Source: Ktedonobacteria bacterium brp13
Lineage (GTDB): Bacteria; Chloroflexota; Ktedonobacteria; Ktedonobacterales; Ktedonobacteraceae
Assembly: GCA_015099395.1 (NCBI GenBank)
Contig: AP024096.1
Coordinates: forward strand, 1,674,001 to 1,738,000
Length of the DNA: 64,000 nucleotides
Direction: 5' to 3'
Shown piece by piece: positions 17,084-26,480 of the stretch. Numbering within the stretch: position 1 is the stretch's first letter; each line of letters starts with the position of its first letter. The position numbers and the translations under genes are program-made. The notes under the pieces were generated by a model, which saw only the letters and a list, made by a program, of their open reading frames with translations, was not told the origin of the DNA and ran no database searches.

Positions 17084-17959
17084 TCAGACCAGGACGGCTG
17101 GCTTAAGCACTTCCTCGCACCACTGGCGGAAGCTCGTAGGAGTGGTGGATTCGAGAGTGCGCGGCTCGGCTTTATCGATGCCTTCGTTCTTGGACATCAT
17201 CATGTCAAGCATGCCCTGAGCCATGGCATCGGACAATCCATGTTCGATCAGCATGGCCTTGAAGGCCTCGCCAGAAATTTGTTGGAAGCGGATCGGTCGC
17301 TCCAATACCTCCGACATGATGTGTGCCATATCGTTGAACGACAGGTCCTCCGGACCGAGCACCGCGACGTGGCCCTGTCCACTCCAGGTGTGATCGAGCA
17401 GCAGCCTGGCGGCGGCGGTAGCGATGTCGCGCGTGGCGCAGGTCGGGAGCTTGAGATCCGCGGAGGTGGGGTCAAAAAACACTCCCTGGCTCTTAATAGA
17501 GCTGACCTGGCGGAGGATGTTGTCCATGAACGAGGGCATCGTCAGAGCACGGAAATTTACTCCGGTGCTGGCGATCAGGTCGTCCATAGCGAGCGACGCC
17601 GAGACATAGCCTGCGTTCAGCGGCACTCCGCGTCCCAGAGCCGAGATGCTCACAACGCGCTCGACTCCGTGGCGTACGGCTTCGGCCGCCGGTCGGCTGA
17701 AGTCCACGTAGGCGGCGTACACGCTCTCAGCACGGGGGTCAGGCGGGACCAGCCAGAACACGGAGTGAGCGCCTGCGAACGCTTGATTGACAACGTCGAG
17801 GTCGCCATGCGATCCTTGCACGACCTCGACGCGCTCACGTGTGCGCGCGGGAAGGCGAGAGGGATCGCGTACGATCACGCGGATCGGCTCGTCGCTCTTG
17901 AGCAGGTTGTTCAGAACTTGATGGCCGATCAGGCCAGTGGGAGCAGTAACGACAATCAT
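17084..17959 (-). CDS. NmrA-like NAD(P)-binding protein
   Basis: This 291-residue protein starts with the Rossmann motif VVTAPTGLIGHQVL (TGxxGxxG-like). Residues such as FWLVPPDP, VVSISALGRG and FRALTMPSFMDNIL follow, typical of the NmrA/atypical SDR family that senses or reduces with NAD(P). Start 17959 has TGGAGGTGG five bases upstream; a longer frame reaches 18130 but lacks family content. It is the first gene before the hydrolase (29 bases apart), suggesting a two-gene operon. Confidence 0.85.
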   Translation of the reverse strand: MIVVTAPTGLIGHQVLNNLLKSDEPIRVIVRDPSRLPARTRERVEVVQGSHGDLDVVNQAFAGAHSVFWLVPPDPRAESVYAAYVDFSRPAAEAVRHGVERVVSISALGRGVPLNAGYVSASLAMDDLIASTGVNFRALTMPSFMDNILRQVSSIKSQGVFFDPTSADLKLPTCATRDIATAAARLLLDHTWSGQGHVAVLGPEDLSFNDMAHIMSEVLERPIRFQQISGEAFKAMLIEHGLSDAMAQGMLDMMMSKNEGIDKAEPRTLESTTPTSFRQWCEEVLKPAVLV

Positions 17960-18330
17960 GAAAACCACCTCCAGGTCAAATGTAGAGAAGTTGCATGGAT
18001 CTTGTCTTTCTGGTCCATGTGGAACTTCCTTGAAAACCCTTTTTCTAAAACCCTTTTTTCGTAGAAGACACACCTGTGTGCGTCTCTCAACAGTGTAGTT
18101 TCCAGGAGGGCGAACCAACATCATCCACAAAGATGATCGGCTGCATGATTGTAGAGGATCTGTTGGGGAACATCAGCGCTGCAAACGCAGCACGGCATAT
18201 GACCACCAACGTGATCAGAAGAAAATCATGTTCTGGAGCGCACCACGACACAATGAAAGCAGCACTTCTAGAAGATTATCTTTTGCACCTGTTTTGCAAA
18301 CTTTTTTTCAAAAGTTTGCAATGTCACATC
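17960..18330. other. intergenic region upstream of NmrA-like gene
   Basis: 371 bases with no supportable gene. It contains the promoter region of the two-gene operon (unidentified) and the stem-loop that follows the MalT-like regulator. Confidence 0.5.
18294..18321 (-). terminator. stem-loop after MalT-like regulator
   Basis: A 12-bp stem (TTGCAAACTTTT with its complement) is closed on the minus strand by a GAAA tetraloop, ten bases after the regulator's stop. No strong T-run follows, so termination is probable but not certain. Confidence 0.55.
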
Positions 18331-21300
18331 TCATGAAATGAGATGGAGCTGACGAGCGACCTCGACAGCCGCTGCGCGATTATGCGCATCAAGCTTGCGA
18401 TAGATGTTCTGCACGTGAGTACGCACCGTATTGACGGAGACGACCAGTTCGCGTGCAATCTCGGCGTTGGAGCGACCAGGGACCAGCAGGTGCAGGACCC
18501 GTAGCTCCTGCGAACTCAATGGTTCGGCCAGAAGCGTGGCAGAAGATGTCGCCAGCAGGTCCTGTGACCTGGGAAAGGCACGTATGATGCTCTGAAGAGA
18601 GGCAAGTACAGGCTGCTCGCGTACGTGCAGCACGAGGGAGCGCAAGAGAACCGCCATGGCTTCTCCCTCATCCAGGAAGAGACGCAGATACCCCTTGGTG
18701 CAGGTCTGTGCCAGCAGCGTCAGAAGGATGTGTTGGGACTGCTCCGGCTGCTCGTGCGCCGCGTAGACCTGGGCAAGCAGCGCCTGCGCCTCAAAGGCGC
18801 TGCGCCTGCGCCCCGTTTCCTGGGCCGCGCGTTCCAGGTCTCGCAAAAGCCGAAGTGCCACTTCTCTTCTGCCCTGAGCAAGATACCAGCGCGCAAGCAT
18901 CAGCATTTCCTGGTCGCTAGCGAAGGGAAATTGCCTACTATCAGCCTGATCCAAACCAGTGATCCAGCGTTGCACAGCAACAAGATCACCGTCTGCCAGC
19001 GCCAATCGGGCCTGCAAGGTCAGAATCTCGCGGGATAACGGCCATGCAGGGTCCAGTTGCGTGGCGGGTAGCCGGGCAAGCAGCGCATCCATGCGCTGAC
19101 GAGCGGCTGCAGTCTCGCCTTGCGCATGCTGAATACGAGCCAGCAGCAAGGTTGCCTGCACCTCGTGAAACTCCAGTGTGAGATACTGGCCGATGGCTAA
19201 CATCTCTTCCGCCTGCTGCCGGGCCATCTCTAGCTCATTGCGTTCATAGGAGATGCGTGCCAGGCCACATAATGCATGCGCCATGTCGTCACTATGGACG
19301 TACCCCTCTCTGGCCTCATGAAGCGCCCCCTGGTAATATTCGCAGGAACGATGCAGCTCTCCCCGCTCAAAAAGCGCCCGCGCAAGCATATTGATCGTCG
19401 CACGACTGAGCCTGAAATGGCGATGGTCAGTCGCCTCACACAGCGTATATGCCTCCTCCAGCATCTCATAACCTTCATCCACGTGCCCATTGTAGAGCAG
19501 CTCAACTTTTCCCACCACACCTAGACTCAGGGCACGCCAGGTTTGCTGCTCTTCTGATAACCAAGCGAGCGCCTGCCGGGCATAGCGAGCGGCCTCAATG
19601 GCATCATCCCGCCTCCAGGCGGCCAGCGAGCGAAAGGCAAAGACCTCTCCCAGTCGCGGCAGATCGCGCTCCGCCCGGTAGCGCTCCTCTGCCATCTGGA
19701 ACAGCTTCTCAAGCAGAACCAGCGTGGCTTGTGAAAGCCTCCACGATTCTGCCCGATATAAGAGCGCCCGGGCATATCCCAGACAGAGAGCGGGTGACTC
19801 GGCGAGGTACGCCTCAGGCAGTTGTTCCAGCCACGTGTACAACGTGTGATACTCATTGGCCTGATAATAGGCATGCGGCTCTTGCAGTATGCGTTCGATC
19901 AAGACGGCCGCACGCAGGTAGTCCTGCGCGTAGAGCGCGGACTCGACCGCCTCCGCAAAGAGATGATGCGTCTCATACCAGCGGCTGGCCTTCGCGGAGC
20001 GCGCGCGCAGTTGCTCCTCACCCAGCCGCCGCCGCGCCTCGGCCCGCATTGCTGAAGCCCAGAGCCCGTGATATCGATACCAGGGCTTCGCCGGCGACGC
20101 ATCAAGTGGAGAGCTACCCAGCGGCTCGAGAAAAAGATTTGCGCGGGCCACTGTTTCAAGCATACGCTCACTCTCGCGCTCGCCCGTAATAGCTGCGCAG
20201 AGCGGTCCAGTTAAACGCGCAAGCACGCTCGTCTGCAGGACAAAGCGCTGCAAGGGCTCTGGCAGCGTATTGAATACCTCTGTAAGAAAATAGTCTTGCA
20301 GCGTCGGCTTTCCGCCCGCGAAGACCCGCAAAAGCGGCTCGATCTCTTGCGAGAGTGCAGACTCGCGCAGCACAATCAGCAGCAGGCGCAGTCCGGCGGC
20401 CCAGCCTTCTAAATCGGCATCGACGCGCTGAACAATCTCCGGCGCGAGCGAAACAGACAGCTCTTGCTGGAGAAAGGCCGAAGTCTCCTCTAGCGAGAAG
20501 CGCAGATCAGAGGCGCGCACATCGCAGAGCTCGTTGCGCGCACGCAGCTGGACCAGCGAAAACGGCGGATCGCTGCGCGTCATAATAACGACGTGAATAC
20601 TGGCGGGTAGATACGTAAGGAAAAAGGTCATCGTTTGCTGAATGCGCGGGGATATGATGGCATGATAATCGTCCAGCAGCAAGATCCCACCCTGCTCACA
20701 TTGGGCCAACGCATTCAGAAACACCGTCAGGGCCATCTCGGTAAGAGACGCTTCAAAAGGCGGCTGTGGCATACTCAGCAAAAGCGCCAGGGCCTCCCGC
20801 GCCACATCATCGCCAAAAACCTGACAGGCGGTCAGAAGATAGCGCCAGAAGCGCACAGGATCGTTATCGCCTCTATCCAGAGAAACCCAGGCAACCGGCG
20901 GAACATGCGGCTGTGTGCTCCGTTCGGCCACCCACTGACGCACCAACGTCGTTTTTCCAAAGCCTGCGGGCGCCGATACCAGCGTGAGCCTGTGCTCCAG
21001 CGCACGATCAAGCAGCGTCAGCAAGCGCTCGCGCGGAACCAGCAAGGGATGTAACGGGGGCAAATGGAGCTTGGGGACAAGCAAGGGAATCTGAAGTGAA
21101 GACGCTATGCTGTCTGCATGTTGCCCAGCCATATCTGTTGCTTGCCGATCTCTTCCGTCGCCTGATCCGCTGGCATCTCCATTGGACAAGACCTGGTGTA
21201 TCCGCTCCGGTGAACACCTGAGCGCTCTGGCCATCTGTTCCAGGCGCGCAGCGGTCAGATCAGCCGTACGCCCGGCATACTTTTTGGCCGTGCGCTTTCC

Positions 21301-21534
21301 CTGGCGTCGATAGGCATACCAGTACCCATCTCCTCCCCGCGGTCGCGCTTCTTTGAGCAGCGTGAGATGTCCCTCTCGTCCCTGAAAAGAGAACGAGGTG
21401 GATGCAGCCAGCCGCTTGAGCCACGCTTCCGGCTTCTCGCGTACATCAATCGTGTCCGCATAGTGCTCGTCACGCCAGAGATACTGCTGATCTTCCTGTG
21501 ACCAGATCAGCACTGCCTGTCTCGTTTTTGCCAT
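18331..21534 (-). CDS. MalT-like LuxR family ATP-dependent transcriptional activator
   Basis: This 1067-residue regulator has an unusual N-terminal domain of about 115 residues (RDEHYADTIDVREKPEAWLK, then a charged region) not found in MalT itself. A STAND-type NTPase follows with the P-loop APAGFGKT at about 188-195 and Walker B GGILLLDDYHAI. Next comes a long helical TPR-like sensor region, then a C-terminal LuxR helix-turn-helix (LSSQELRVLHLLVPGRSNAE). Such proteins bind ATP and an inducer to oligomerise on promoters. It is monocistronic here. The target may be the divergent beta-propeller/hydrolase genes (inference). Confidence 0.92.
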   Translation of the reverse strand: MAKTRQAVLIWSQEDQQYLWRDEHYADTIDVREKPEAWLKRLAASTSFSFQGREGHLTLLKEARPRGGDGYWYAYRRQGKRTAKKYAGRTADLTAARLEQMARALRCSPERIHQVLSNGDASGSGDGRDRQATDMAGQHADSIASSLQIPLLVPKLHLPPLHPLLVPRERLLTLLDRALEHRLTLVSAPAGFGKTTLVRQWVAERSTQPHVPPVAWVSLDRGDNDPVRFWRYLLTACQVFGDDVAREALALLLSMPQPPFEASLTEMALTVFLNALAQCEQGGILLLDDYHAIISPRIQQTMTFFLTYLPASIHVVIMTRSDPPFSLVQLRARNELCDVRASDLRFSLEETSAFLQQELSVSLAPEIVQRVDADLEGWAAGLRLLLIVLRESALSQEIEPLLRVFAGGKPTLQDYFLTEVFNTLPEPLQRFVLQTSVLARLTGPLCAAITGERESERMLETVARANLFLEPLGSSPLDASPAKPWYRYHGLWASAMRAEARRRLGEEQLRARSAKASRWYETHHLFAEAVESALYAQDYLRAAVLIERILQEPHAYYQANEYHTLYTWLEQLPEAYLAESPALCLGYARALLYRAESWRLSQATLVLLEKLFQMAEERYRAERDLPRLGEVFAFRSLAAWRRDDAIEAARYARQALAWLSEEQQTWRALSLGVVGKVELLYNGHVDEGYEMLEEAYTLCEATDHRHFRLSRATINMLARALFERGELHRSCEYYQGALHEAREGYVHSDDMAHALCGLARISYERNELEMARQQAEEMLAIGQYLTLEFHEVQATLLLARIQHAQGETAAARQRMDALLARLPATQLDPAWPLSREILTLQARLALADGDLVAVQRWITGLDQADSRQFPFASDQEMLMLARWYLAQGRREVALRLLRDLERAAQETGRRRSAFEAQALLAQVYAAHEQPEQSQHILLTLLAQTCTKGYLRLFLDEGEAMAVLLRSLVLHVREQPVLASLQSIIRAFPRSQDLLATSSATLLAEPLSSQELRVLHLLVPGRSNAEIARELVVSVNTVRTHVQNIYRKLDAHNRAAAVEVARQLHLIS

Positions 21535-21688
21535 GGTGCTTCCTCACCAGAAAAAGGGGAGAGAGATGTTCCCCAACACTTCTCTGAAAAGTATATCTCC
21601 TGATGTCCGCATGATGCAAGCGTTCCCCAACATATTCCAGGGCAATCGCATCTAATTAACCCCATCCAGAACGCGCAAAAGATACTGG

Positions 21689-21909
21689 TTGAGGTATGGC
21701 TAGGATCCGTGCAAAAATCTATCATAAGCGCATAGAACCGCTTCACGAGCTAGCCGAGGTGGTGCAACAAAAATAATGGCGAGCTGGAGAAATACACGAA
21801 TGAGGCGATAAAACCGCTTGTAAGACACCTGTACATGGTCTTTTGAGTCATATTTTCGAACCTTCGGGTGTTATGATAGATTTTTGCACGGATCCTAGCC
21901 GTACCTCAA
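21689..21909. repeat. inverted-repeat element C (221 bp, 39-bp arms)
   Basis: Arms 21689-21727 and 21871-21909 match at 38 of 39 positions. This is the third member of the family with GAGGTA outside and GCAAAAATCTATCA inside; its variable middle (GGCTAGGATCCG) again matches between its own arms. The right arm ends three bases before a -35 box. Confidence 0.9.
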
Positions 21910-21911
21910 TA

Positions 21912-21940
21912 TTGACGCACACGGAAAAATCAGGTACGAT
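21912..21940 (+). promoter_or_regulatory. sigma-70 type promoter of propeller/hydrolase operon
   Basis: TTGACG at 21912-21917 and TACGAT at 21935-21940 are spaced by 17 bases, about 68 bases before the start codon. It abuts element C, which may insulate it or supply upstream sequence. Confidence 0.55.
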
Positions 21941-22007
21941 TTCTACAACAGACAAGATTATCGTTAACTTAAATTTTACTCTTAACAATAGGATAAGAGG
22001 ACAAAGC

Positions 22008-23763
22008 ATGGAAGTTCCGCATCACACCATCCGCCCCCTTCTCACCCCTTCGAGGAGTGGAGGCCGCTCCTTCTTCGCGCAAGTTGTACACTCACGAGCA
22101 AGCTGGCTGATTTTGGCAGGAGTCATCGTACTCGGTGCAGTTCTCCTGAAATTCACGTTTCCCTCACGATCTTCGACCTCTGCTCCTCAACCTGGCAAGA
22201 TAAGCGTGCTGACTGCCAGCTACGATATGATGCGTACCGGGCAAAACAGGCAGGAGACAATACTCAATACAGCCAACGTCAATGCAAATGACTTTGGCCT
22301 GCGCTCCTCATTTCCAGTGATAGGAACCATCCAGGCACAACCGCTCTATGCCCCCAATGTGATGATCGGGGGGAAAAGCCACAATGTCGTCTATGTAGCA
22401 ACCACCTCCGATTATATCTACGCCTTTGATGCAGATAGCGGCGCGGGCGCTACAGGCCCACTCTGGCAAGACCATTTAGGGGTGAGCTATCACGCCCCCG
22501 GCATTTATGGTACCCCCGTGATTGCGCTTGATCAGCGAGGCGGAGGAACGCTGTATGTCATTACCAATGACTCGCTCCAGGCCGAACACCTGCATGCTCT
22601 TGACATTACCAATGGCCGGCCACGGCCCGGGAGCCCTGCGCTCATTGCCCCGAACGGCTTCCGACCTGCGACCACGTACGAGCGAACTGGCCTGGCCCTG
22701 GTTAATGGGGTGATCTATGGTGGATGGATGGGTCTGGAACTGGGCAGCGGAGCAGCGGAACATGGATGGGTTATGGCTTTCGATGCCCATACACTGAAGC
22801 TGCTTGGTGCATTTAATACGACCGCTGGAATGGATACTGCTCCGCATGGGGAAAACAAAAGGGAATGGTCTGGAGACAGGCAACCCTGGCAGCGTCTGGC
22901 AGAGTACCACAGGGCTTTCTGTTGATGCACAGGGAAACGTTTACCCTGTTGTAAGTAACGGCCCTTTCAATGGCAGCACCAGTTTTGGAGATTCCTTTCT
23001 CAAGTTGCATCTGACCAATGGGGCATTCTCAGTCGTCGATTATTTCGCCCCGTTCGATCAGCAATGCCTGAAAGATTGGGACTATGACCTGGGCTCCAGC
23101 GGTAATCTCCTGCTGCCAGATCAAACGGGCACCCATCCGCATTTAATGCTCGACATCAGCAAAAGCGGACGCCTCTACCTGGTAGATCGCGATCATCTGG
23201 GCGGGTTTGTCGCAGTCCCGGGGTTCTCCTGTGCCACTCCCCAGGAACAGAGCACGAATGTCGATCGAATTGTCCAGGAGAGCAAAGCGGGATTGATCCC
23301 GGGTCTCTTTATGGCTCCCGTGTACTGGAGCACACCCGACGGGAAGCAGTATATCTATGTTTCCGGCGCGAACGCAGACACAGCGCAAGGAGATCACATT
23401 CAAGCCTTTGAACTGACCAACAACCAGATCAATCTCACCCCGGTCATGCACACCTCAATCTCCTATGGCTATCCAGGAGCCGGGATCGCAGTCTCCAGCG
23501 ATGGAAACAAAAAAGGCACAGGCATCCTCTGGGCGCTCCAGCCAGCCCCCTGCGGCGGTGGTGGTTGCAACCCTCAAGGTCCCGCGATCCTGCGGGCCTA
23601 CGATGCCACAAATTTGAGCGTAGAGCTGTACAACAGCGCGCAAAACGCTACACGCGATGGGATGGATAGCTATGAGAAGTTTACACGCCCGGTTGTAGCT
23701 GATGGCAAGGTCTTTGTCTGCTCGCAGTCAACCCTGTACATTTATGGCCAGCTTCATCCATAA
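22008..23763 (+). pseudogene. frameshifted PQQ-type beta-propeller membrane protein
   Basis: From ATG 22008 (ATAAGAGG upstream) the frame encodes a membrane anchor (LILAGVIVLGAVLLKF) and then propeller repeats such as VVYVATTSDYIYAFDADSGA, typical of PQQ-like beta-propeller domains. The first frame ends at 22925. A second frame continues the same protein from about 22850 (SVWQSTTGLSVDAQGNVYPV) to 23763. The switch lies in the run GGGGAAAACAAAAGGG around 22848-22864. Either the gene is broken by an indel, or the base call is wrong there, or frame-shifting occurs. The rest of both halves looks well preserved, so the lesion is recent. It shares a transcript with the next gene. Confidence 0.8.
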
Positions 23764-23778
23764 AGGAGGATCATCTTG

Positions 23779-24528
23779 ATGAAACGCATTTGCTTGCTGC
23801 TGCTCTTCCTGGCATTTCTGATCACGGCATGTAGTTCAGGAACAGGCTCACCCGGTGCTCTTTCACACCCTTCAGCTACTCCGACAGTGACCTTATCTGA
23901 TGACTCGATCCGCCCGGCGTCTTTCACGACTCCGGACCATCTTCAACTGGCGGGCCTGGTATATGGGCAGGGGAAAACCATGATTATCTGTACCCATATG
24001 TCGGATACGACCTATGACACCTGGATTGATACCGGGATGCCCCAACAGCTTGCTACCCTGGGCTACTCTGTGCTCCTCTTCAATTTTCGCGGATACGGCA
24101 CTTCTCAGGGATCGCAAGATCCTTCGTTTCTCGATGTCGATCTTCGTGCTGCGGTACACTTTGCCCAACAGCAAGGGGCCACCCGGATCGTTCTGATGGG
24201 TGCCAGTATGGGAGCGACGGCCGCGCTGAAAGTCGCCGCTGAGATCCAGGTGACAGCCGTGATCTCTCTCTCGGGTCCACTCGCATTCGGTGTTTCGATC
24301 ACCGATGATGAGCTTAAGGCCATGAAAACGCCGAAACTTTTTCTGGCCAGTGCTGACGACCCTCCATTCGCTGGCGCTGCGACTCATATGGACGAGGTAG
24401 CCAGCGCCCCCAAACAGATACAAATCTATCCCGGCATGGCCCATGGAACCCAACTCCTCCTCAGCCCTGACACTGATCCCGCCCGGCTTATTTTGCACTT
24501 CATTGAGCAATATGCTCCGGCGATATAG
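23779..24528 (+). CDS. lipoprotein alpha/beta hydrolase
   Basis: This protein of about 249 residues has a lipoprotein signal (KRICLLLLFLAFLITAC, cleavage before Cys). The mature part is an alpha/beta hydrolase with the nucleophile elbow GASMG, an Asp in SADDPPF and a His in GMAHGTQLL, so the triad is complete. NFRGYGTSQG is the usual oxyanion-side segment. AAAGGAGG lies before ATG 23779, which overlaps no gene and follows the propeller stop by 15 bases. It is probably a membrane-anchored extracytoplasmic esterase or peptidase-like enzyme. Confidence 0.88.
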   Translation: MKRICLLLLFLAFLITACSSGTGSPGALSHPSATPTVTLSDDSIRPASFTTPDHLQLAGLVYGQGKTMIICTHMSDTTYDTWIDTGMPQQLATLGYSVLLFNFRGYGTSQGSQDPSFLDVDLRAAVHFAQQQGATRIVLMGASMGATAALKVAAEIQVTAVISLSGPLAFGVSITDDELKAMKTPKLFLASADDPPFAGAATHMDEVASAPKQIQIYPGMAHGTQLLLSPDTDPARLILHFIEQYAPAI

Positions 24529-24620
24529 GCCCAATATGCGCGAAGCTGTCACGAAGTGCAATGTAGCGATTTTGCCATTTCTCGGCAGTGGAACTCAACC
24601 AGCTTTATAGGCCGATCTAT

Positions 24621-24786
24621 TGTAAATTTGGGAATTAAGCTGGTGGAATCTTGCCAAATATGCTGGTGATTCTCAGTTCACTTTCTCTTCCATTTTCCTC
24701 TAGAATGGCTTCACAGGCTAAAGAAGGAGAGATGCTTTCAACAGAGTAATTGCAAAGAAATCAACAACCTAATTCCCAAATTTACA
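24621..24786. repeat. inverted repeat with TGTAAATTTGGG ends
   Basis: TGTAAATTTGGGAATTA at 24621-24637 pairs perfectly with 24770-24786. The ends resemble those of the elements at 28691 and 29119 (TGGTAA..TTG). No matching target duplication is seen. The right end overlaps the truncated transposase fragment. Confidence 0.65.
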
Positions 24787-24984
24787 CCACAGTTCCACAT
24801 GCTGGCTCTCAAATTGAATGAACCGCTGCATTTTTGGACTGGGGTACTTCCCTGAAACGTTATTGGCTCGGACTCTTACCTTGCGGATAGGAGGTGACGA
24901 GCGAATGCGTGTGATAAATGCTTCCGTCTCGGGTTCGATCTGGAGGCGTTGGCACCAAGCTCGGAATTCTTCCGTCGTCAACAT
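24769..24984 (-). pseudogene. N-terminal fragment of TnsA-TnsB/Mu-type transposase
   Basis: 71 residues beginning MLTTEEFRAWCQRLQIEPET and containing RANNVSGKYPSPKM and IQFESQHVELW. The last part resembles the start of a TnsA-like endonuclease domain (F-E-S-x-x-x-E-L) that precedes Tn7/Mu-type integrases in related genomes. The frame ends inside the inverted-repeat end at 24770, and the catalytic integrase domain is missing. Identification is from remembered family patterns and is moderate only. Confidence 0.5.
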
Positions 24985-25000
24985 GAGAGGGATTCCTCAC

Positions 25001-25672
25001 CTATGAGAGTGGGACCTTTTGTGCTACTCCTCGCCAGACGCACTTGTCTGTCCAATGCCCAGAGGGAGGGAAATGGAGATGGGTCAAGTCAAGAAGCTGC
25101 CAAGTTTGCAACAGGTCACGACAATAGGCTTCGCTAAAAAAATGCATCGTTTGCCCATCAGACTCTCGATAGAATGCCGGCTCGATTTCTTGGACACGCT
25201 CTTTCGGACGGTATTGCATGTCTTCAAGCGAATTGACATGAAAGAGAAAAAGTCCGCCCGGACGAAGGACCCGTGAGATCTCTTTGAGGATCGAGCGCAG
25301 AAGGAGATCAGGAAAAGAATGGAAGGCCACATTACTCATGACCGCGTCAAACTGACCCGCAGGAAATGGGAGAGCTTGAGTCATATCTGCCTGAAGAAAC
25401 ACCGCAGACCGGTTTTCTTGGCGAGATTTCTCCTGTGCCTTCGTCACCGCTTCTTGTGAATAATCGATTCCAATAGCATCCAGTCCATGCTGTGCCAGAA
25501 CCAGACAATCTGCGCCGGTGCCGCATCCCAGATCAAGAAGTCGAGTGCAAGAAGAGTGATCAAGAAGAGGAATCCAGGACGCTGCCCATGATCCTGTCGG
25601 GTTGAGATCGCGTTCGGCTTGACGAAGGCTTTGATAGTAGGAATCCCAAAATGAAGATGGAGCGTAGGTCAT
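25001..25672 (-). CDS. class I SAM-dependent methyltransferase
   Basis: This 223-residue protein has the SAM-binding motif LLDLGCGTGADCL near residue 48, AIGIDYSQEA as the acidic strand-2 end, and FDAVMSNVAFHSFPD as the post-I motifs of UbiE/type-11 methyltransferases. Start 25672 follows GGAGGAGAG by four bases; a longer frame to 25852 has no family content. Monocistronic. The substrate cannot be predicted. Confidence 0.9.
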   Translation of the reverse strand: MTYAPSSFWDSYYQSLRQAERDLNPTGSWAASWIPLLDHSSCTRLLDLGCGTGADCLVLAQHGLDAIGIDYSQEAVTKAQEKSRQENRSAVFLQADMTQALPFPAGQFDAVMSNVAFHSFPDLLLRSILKEISRVLRPGGLFLFHVNSLEDMQYRPKERVQEIEPAFYRESDGQTMHFFSEAYCRDLLQTWQLLDLTHLHFPPSGHWTDKCVWRGVAQKVPLS

Positions 25673-26283
25673 AGAACTCTCCTCCTCTGTATATGAGATA
25701 CCATCACTCTTATGGATATCTTTGAAAGTCAAGTATACCAGGGATTTTCTGAATATGCGAGTTTTTGCCTCATTTTCAGTCGTATCTGCCAGATATTGTG
25801 TCGCAAGCCAGAGAAAAAGAGGGTATGAATGTTTGCATACATGAGAAAACAACGACGGACGATTGTTTCGTCAGCTTATGTGGCAGAAACCGTTGTGAGA
25901 TAAGCGTGAGCGATGCGACATGTTATTTGTCAGAGGCGACAAATTTACTGACGAAGGACACCAAGCTCTCGCAAAAGACAACGGCTCATACTTGCCTGGG
26001 GGCCACGTCGTGCTTGATCCGGCAAGAGCCAACACCAACGAACTTCGTTTCACTCAACGTCGCATCACTGCGAAAAAGGTTCGCGATTTCTGGATAAAGC
26101 AAGCTGTTGCAGATCAGATGCGCAGCTTTTTTCACATACCGTGACTCCCTGATCCCATGGGAGAAAAGATAGGTAAGCGCTATGTCCTGGATGACCTTTC
26201 GACAGCCAATCCGGTCTATTTCTCTTCCGTACCGCCATCGTACGAAACAGCTCGTCTCAAGAATTTCGATATCTCAAGATAGT

Positions 26284-26349
26284 ATATTAATAATAATACA
26301 ATACAATCATAAATTTAAATTTATGATTGTATTGTATTATTATTAATAT
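26284..26349. repeat. 66-bp perfect palindrome without spacer
   Basis: Every base from 26284 to 26316 pairs with 26349 to 26317, centred on AAATTT/AAATTT. All but four or so pairs are A-T. A loop-less 33-bp palindrome is rare because cruciforms are cut in most bacteria. It lies about 35 bases before the -35 of the lectin gene. Confidence 0.97.
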
Positions 26350-26382
26350 TACAATCGAAATATATTTTTTAATTATATCTTA

Positions 26383-26411
26383 TTGACTTAAAAGCATAAA
26401 TATTTTAATAT
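26383..26411 (+). promoter_or_regulatory. sigma-70 type promoter of lectin gene
   Basis: TTGACT at 26383-26388 and TAATAT at 26406-26411 are spaced by 17 bases, about 70 bases upstream of the start codon. Confidence 0.6.
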
Positions 26412-26480
26412 AGTACTAGAGTGTTCTTTAGGTATAGCACACTTCTCGTGGTTTTTTGATTTTGAGAAAGGAAATACGAC

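Larger units (their letters stand above)
21535..22007. other. intergenic region between divergent genes
   Basis: 473 bases between the MalT-like gene and the propeller gene. The stretch is mostly occupied by inverted-repeat element C, with the propeller promoter directly at its right edge. Confidence 0.6.
24529..25000. other. intergenic region with transposon remnant
   Basis: 472 bases with a single degenerate arm like element D (about 24541-24566), a 17-bp inverted repeat pair and a truncated transposase-gene start on the minus strand. No intact gene. Confidence 0.6.
25673..26480. other. AT-rich intergenic region
   Basis: 808 bases with no supportable gene. Short frames here show no family features. 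The right third is extremely AT-rich and holds the 66-bp palindrome and the lectin promoter. TTTCGTCAG and CTGACGAA pairs occur around 25868-25960. Confidence 0.5.

Noticed and set aside
17033..18064. Long plus-strand frame of 343 codons
   Set aside because: It is antisense to the NmrA-like gene, which has clear family motifs and a ribosome site; the frame has no recognisable content.
19449..20189. Plus-strand frame of 246 codons inside the MalT-like gene
   Set aside because: It has Arg/Pro/Ala-rich shadow composition, antisense to a well-supported regulator.
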